The notes under the pieces were generated by a model. It did not search any database, was not told the DNA's origin, and worked only from the letters and a program-made list of their open reading frames with translations. Below, one piece after another: positions 61,194 through 64,000 of a stretch of DNA of 64,000 bases. The first letter of the stretch is position 1; every line of letters begins with the position of its first letter. This DNA comes from Rhodoferax sp. PAMC 29310 (GTDB lineage Bacteria; Pseudomonadota; Gammaproteobacteria; Burkholderiales; Burkholderiaceae_C): positions 3,844,001 through 3,908,000 of the forward strand of contig NZ_CP072852.1 of the NCBI RefSeq assembly GCF_017948265.1. Direction: 5' to 3'. The position numbers and the translations under genes are program-made.

Positions 61194-61361
61194 TTAACCG
61201 CCCTTGCGGCAACGCTTGCCTGGGTTTTTCTTGTTGTTGGTGGACGTGCCACGCTCCAAGCTGCGCTTTTGGCCTTGGGGGGCGGTGAAGCACACGCCGG
61301 CAGGTGCGACAGGGCGGGGGGTTGCTTTGCGGTCTGCTTCGGTGCGGAACTCTTTGGCCAT
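61194..61361 (-). CDS. Small basic protein of unknown function (55 aa)
   Basis: 55 residues, MAKEFRTEADRKATPRPV ... NNKKNPGKRCRKGG, rich in Lys and Arg, with two cysteines and no membrane segment. The ATG has GGAG seven bases upstream, and a strong terminator follows 20 bp after the stop, so it looks like a real monocistronic gene. It is too short to show a fold. The basic tail could bind nucleic acid; that is a guess. I do not recognise it. Confidence 0.65.
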   Translation of the reverse strand: MAKEFRTEADRKATPRPVAPAGVCFTAPQGQKRSLERGTSTNNKKNPGKRCRKGG

Positions 61362-61602
61362 GAAATAACTCCAGATAAATTGAAAAAACCCCTGATTATC
61401 TCAGCACTTGAGGTGGCCTGCGGGGAATTAGGGCTGTTGGCGGATTTTTGAGTGTGCCATTTCGGTGATCGGGTCGCCGATGCGGCCCTCACCAGTGAGC
61501 GCGGTAGGGCGCGAGAAGGGCTTGCACCACGGGTTGTACGGGTGAACGCTGCGTACAAGGCGTCCCGAGTGTGATACTTCGACTGACAAGCTCAAGGCAA
61601 AA

Positions 61603-61626
61603 AAAACCGGCCAGTCGGCCGGTTTT
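61603..61626 (-). terminator. Terminator of the RRM protein gene
   Basis: AAAACCGGCC, loop AGTC, GGCCGGTTTT, with a run of eight A upstream that gives U8 on the minus-strand transcript. It lies 18 bp after the stop codon. Confidence 0.92.
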
Positions 61627-61643
61627 CATCTGAGATTCAGATT

Positions 61644-62021
61644 TTAGTAACGGTTGCCGCCACCACCGTAGCCGCCGCCACCGCCACCGCCACCGCCGCC
61701 GCCGCCGCCGTAGCCACCGCCGCCGCCTTCACGACGACCGCCACCGCCGCCGCCGAAGCCGCCGGTGCGTGGCTCCATTGGACGGGCTTCGTTGCAAACC
61801 ATGTCACGGCCATCAACGGATTTACCGTTCATGCCGCCGATGGCTGCTTGAGCTTCTGCGTCGCTGGACATTTCCACAAAGCCAAAGCCTTTTGAGCGGC
61901 CGCTGTCGCGGTCCATCATGACTTTGGAAGAAGTCACGTTGCCAAACTCCGAGAAGTATTGGTTCAGTGCCTGGTCATCAACCGAGTAAGAGAGGTTGCC
62001 GACGTAAAGTTTTTTACCCAT
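61644..62021 (-). CDS. Glycine-rich RNA-binding protein with one RRM domain
   Basis: 125 residues from the ATG at 62021 (MGKKLYVGNLSYSVDDQALNQYF), the canonical start of this bacterial RRM family; the longer frame above it is leader. RNP2 is LYVGNL and RNP1 is KGFGFVEM. From about residue 86 the tail is almost only Gly with Arg, Tyr and Phe, including a long GGC/GGT run. These proteins bind RNA and are often cold- or stress-induced. The gene has a strong terminator and a terminator-like hairpin 13 bases before its ATG. Confidence 0.93.
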   Translation of the reverse strand: MGKKLYVGNLSYSVDDQALNQYFSEFGNVTSSKVMMDRDSGRSKGFGFVEMSSDAEAQAAIGGMNGKSVDGRDMVCNEARPMEPRTGGFGGGGGGRREGGGGGYGGGGGGGGGGGGGYGGGGNRY

Positions 62022-62034
62022 TTTGGGATCTTTC

Positions 62035-62070
62035 AAAAAAGCGCCACGGTGAAAATCAACCGTGCGGCGC
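62035..62070 (-). promoter_or_regulatory. Terminator-like attenuator just before the RRM gene start
   Basis: Minus strand: GCGCCGCACGGT, loop TGATTTTC, ACCGTGGCGC, then T6 (62040-62035). The stem is 10 bp with a two-base bulge. The ATG follows after 13 bases, so it is in the leader, not at a gene end. Confidence 0.75.
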
Positions 62071-62277
62071 GGGGGGAATGATGGTTCCGAATGGAAACCA
62101 TCAACGGAGTGACGCTTGAGCAGAGTCACGCATACAGGGCAACCCGTCTTCATGAGCCCCATGCAAAGCAGGTTCTTGGGTGCAGGGGACGAGTTGAATA
62201 AAAAGTGGGGATTAAATCCGAAAATTAGGCTCGCCGCTGGGGGAGTAAGACGACCGAGAGGGCCGAAGTAACCGGCC

Positions 62278-62298
62278 AAAAAGGTGCTTGGCGGCACC
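62278..62298 (-). terminator. Probable terminator after the alpha/beta hydrolase gene
   Basis: Minus strand GGTGC-CGCCAA-GCACC followed by TTTTT, about 140 bp beyond the hydrolase stop. The stem is only five bp, so strength is uncertain. Confidence 0.55.
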
Positions 62299-62439
62299 AG
62301 TGGCGCCGCAGAACATGTCAAACAACAACTACTGCGAAGGTAAGCAAACTACAGTAACTCATGCAGTTTACTCCCGATCAACGACAGCGCCTAATTTATT
62401 GCCCCCATGGGTGCTAACCGGTCATAAGTTCAAGAGGCC

Positions 62440-63315
62440 TCAAGGGGTAGTGATTGGACTCAGCGTCTGGTACAGCCAGCGCGCGGCGGCACTGTCCGCA
62501 GACTCCAGTCCGTGGATGACGGTGAAGTGATCGGCACCCGCGATGGGCGCCAGCTCGGTCGGATTGCCCAGTGCCTGAGACGCGGTGTGCAGAAGCTGCG
62601 ACTGCCTCTCAAACTCGGTGCTCTCCTCTCCCCCCCAGGTGATCCAGGTGGGCGTGGGGCAGGCGCGCACGCGAAAGGCTGGGGAATTGCGCTGGATGAT
62701 GCCCTCGTCGAGCTGGATCTGGGGTTGCAGGTAGCTAAAGCGCAGCGGGGCGAGGTCGTACAGACCGCTGAACAGCAAGGCGGCGGCAATCGGATTCTCG
62801 GGAAGGCCGTAGTCCTGCGCCCACGGCGTTTGCAGGCACATGGCGGCCAGATGGGCGCCAGCCGAGTGACCGCCAATGGCGACTCGGCTCGGGTCGCCGC
62901 CATAGGCCGCAATATTTCGCAGCACCCAAGCCACCGAGGCCCGGGCCTGGCGGGTAATCTCATCCAGACTGACGCTGGGGCACAAGGCGTAATTGACGAC
63001 CACGGTGGTGATGCCCAGCGCATTCAGCCCCAGGGCAACACCGCTGAACTCTTTGGAGGTATAGGCGCGCCAATAGCCGCCGTGAATGAACACAAACACC
63101 GGGGCATTGGGTTGGCTGGCGGGAAAGATGTCCAGCGTTTCGGCCAGCGTTGGGCCGTAAGGCACGTCCAGGTGGCAGGGCAGGGTGTCACGGGCGCGCT
63201 GGGCCGCCTCCACATAGTGTTGGCCGGCAGAGGCTGGGTTGGCGAGCTTGAGCGACGGGTTGTACTGGGCGTCAATCTCGGCCTGGGTTTGAAAATCGCG
63301 GTAAATGGTGGGCAT
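62440..63315 (-). CDS. Alpha/beta hydrolase, kynurenine-formamidase-like
   Basis: 291 residues. VFVFIHGGYWRAYTSKEF is the oxyanion-hole HGGYW motif of the arylformamidase/BD-FAE group; the nucleophile is in IGGHSAGAHLAAM; the later acid is probably in the WITWGGEES region and the His in IAGADHFTVIHGL. The start MPTIYRDFQTQAEIDAQYNP is typical. Cytoplasmic. It lies three bases after the RidA gene, in a run with RidA and a thioesterase, suggesting aromatic amino-acid or aminobenzoate breakdown. Other carboxylesterase roles are possible. Confidence 0.87.
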   Translation of the reverse strand: MPTIYRDFQTQAEIDAQYNPSLKLANPASAGQHYVEAAQRARDTLPCHLDVPYGPTLAETLDIFPASQPNAPVFVFIHGGYWRAYTSKEFSGVALGLNALGITTVVVNYALCPSVSLDEITRQARASVAWVLRNIAAYGGDPSRVAIGGHSAGAHLAAMCLQTPWAQDYGLPENPIAAALLFSGLYDLAPLRFSYLQPQIQLDEGIIQRNSPAFRVRACPTPTWITWGGEESTEFERQSQLLHTASQALGNPTELAPIAGADHFTVIHGLESADSAAARWLYQTLSPITTP

Positions 63316-63318
63316 GGT

Positions 63319-63711
63319 TCAGTCCGGAATGATGGCGGTAACTTCAATTTCGACTTTGGCACGGTCTTCCATCAGGGCGACGACCTGCACGGCGCTCATG
63401 GCGGCGTTGAAGCTGCCAATGATGTCGCGAAAGGCTTGGCCCACTTCGCGCCCGGCGTTCATGTATTCATGTTTGTCGGTGACGTACCAGGTCATGCGGG
63501 TAATGTGCTCAGGTTTGGCGCCAGCCTCGGAGAGCACAGCGACCACGTTCTGCAAGGCTTGGCGGGCTTGGCCAGCGAAGTCGTCAGTCTGGAACTCGTT
63601 GTTGGCGTCCCAGCCGATCATGCCGGCCACAAACACCATCTGGCCGCGTGCCATGACGCCGTTGGAATAACCGCGTGGGCGAGGCCAGGCGGGGGGCTGA
63701 AGTGTTTTCAT
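63319..63711 (-). CDS. RidA family protein
   Basis: 130 residues, the normal Rid length. YSNGVMARGQMVFVAGMIGWDANNEF, QARQALQNVVAVLSEAGAKPEHITRMTWYVTD and VEIEVTAI are the family strands and helices. The Arg that binds the imine carboxylate in RidA proper is not found in the usual place (VVALMEDRAKVEIEV), so it belongs to another Rid subgroup. It overlaps the thioesterase stop by four bases. Confidence 0.9.
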   Translation of the reverse strand: MKTLQPPAWPRPRGYSNGVMARGQMVFVAGMIGWDANNEFQTDDFAGQARQALQNVVAVLSEAGAKPEHITRMTWYVTDKHEYMNAGREVGQAFRDIIGSFNAAMSAVQVVALMEDRAKVEIEVTAIIPD

Positions 63712-64000
63712 GAAGAAACTCCTGATGTGGATTGCCAGTGGGAGATGGCGGCGCGCACGTCGGCGGGTAGGTCGATGGCGTGGTCGCCGTCCAGCGAGGT
63801 GGTGACCAGCACCTGTTGCAGCCGAAGGCGGACTTGGTGGCCACCGCGACCGACTACCGCCAGCGTGAGTGACTTTTGGCCTAGGCGGGTGACTTCCAGG
63901 GCGAACTCAAGGGTTTCGCCCATGCGGCTGGGGGCCACAAAATCGGCTTGCAGCGAGACCGTGGGCAGGCCAATACGGCGCTCAGCGATCAAGGTGGCGT
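63708..64000 (-). CDS. Acyl-CoA thioesterase (4HBT hot-dog), 5' end outside window
   Basis: The frame is open to the right edge, so only about 97 C-terminal residues are seen. ERRIGLPTVSLQADFVAPSRMGETLEFALEVTRLGQKSLTLAV is the hot-dog strand-helix pattern of 4-hydroxybenzoyl-CoA thioesterase-like proteins. The catalytic Asp or Glu lies upstream, outside the window. It overlaps RidA by four bases, so the operon continues to the right. Confidence 0.8.
   Translation of the reverse strand, partial: ATLIAERRIGLPTVSLQADFVAPSRMGETLEFALEVTRLGQKSLTLAVVGRGGHQVRLRLQQVLVTTSLDGDHAIDLPADVRAAISHWQSTSGVSS

Larger units (their letters stand above)
62022..62439 (-). other. 418-bp leader/intergenic region before the RRM gene
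   Basis: No gene seen. On the minus strand it holds, in order, a terminator-like hairpin (62278-62298), the presumed promoter, a hairpin with arms GATGGTT/AACCATC (about 62080-62102) and the start-proximal attenuator (62035-62070). Confidence 0.6.

Noticed and set aside
61077..61451. 124-codon plus-strand frame over the small basic gene
   Set aside because: It runs through a strong terminator hairpin and has no ribosome-binding site or family resemblance.
1..64000. CRISPR arrays, tRNA or rRNA genes, prophage
   Set aside because: No regularly spaced repeats, no cloverleaf or rRNA sequence and no phage structural genes were noticed in reading the window.

Overview
The window reads as chromosome of a betaproteobacterium, most likely family Comamonadaceae (Rhodoferax/Polaromonas-like). 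The grounds are protein style (phasin, IcmF, HAAT transporter with a LivM-LivG fusion, glycine-rich RRM protein), an FlhDC/sigma-28 flagellar hierarchy, and copies of a short dispersed repeat built on ATAGCTGCTTGCGC that I associate with that family. I saw no tRNA, rRNA, CRISPR or prophage.

Layout. 1-2.5 kb: the tail of a GH31 glycosidase, a creatininase-family amidohydrolase and an EamA transporter. 2.5-3.25 kb: a phasin gene with its own promoter and terminator. 3.3-8.2 kb: a complete branched-chain amino acid ABC operon (livK-livH-livMG fusion-livF), followed by a Cache-domain NarL-type two-component system (8.3-10.35 kb). 10.4-20.1 kb: an amino-acid handling and export island with a histidine-phosphatase-like protein, two tandem PhzF proteins, a class I aminotransferase, two LysE exporters, an EamA exporter, an Asp/Glu racemase, a divergent MocR regulator facing one lysE, and a nitronate monooxygenase.

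20.1-50.7 kb is a large flagellar locus. On the minus strand: flgBCDEFGHIJKL plus an HDOD gene; fliA-flhG-flhF-flhA-flhB-cheZ-cheY-motB-motA-flhC-flhD; and fliC-fliC-flaG-fliD-fliT. On the plus strand: flgA-flgM-flgN and fliS-fliT. Sigma-28 promoters are readable before flgM and fliC and, weaker, before fliS. A complete IS3-family element (1290 bp, 3-bp target duplication) sits in the fliC/fliS divergent region. Export and basal-body genes fliE-fliR and the main chemotaxis genes are not in the window.

50.7-64 kb: a molybdopterin oxidoreductase, an M20 amidohydrolase, coaX, a persulfide dioxygenase-rhodanese fusion divergent from icmF with a 22-bp palindromic operator between them, a broken copper nitrite reductase (nirK) that still has a perfect FNR-type box, a 55-aa basic protein, a glycine-rich RRM protein with a terminator-like hairpin just before its start codon, and the end of an operon (alpha/beta hydrolase, RidA, thioesterase) that continues past the right edge.

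I found no wholly new defence or biosynthetic system. The most interesting signals are regulatory and evolutionary: the in-frame dispersed repeat, the attenuator before the RRM gene, the hairpin over the flaG ribosome-binding site, the direct repeats in the MocR/lysE gap, the decayed nirK, and a FlhG lacking its ATP-binding loop.
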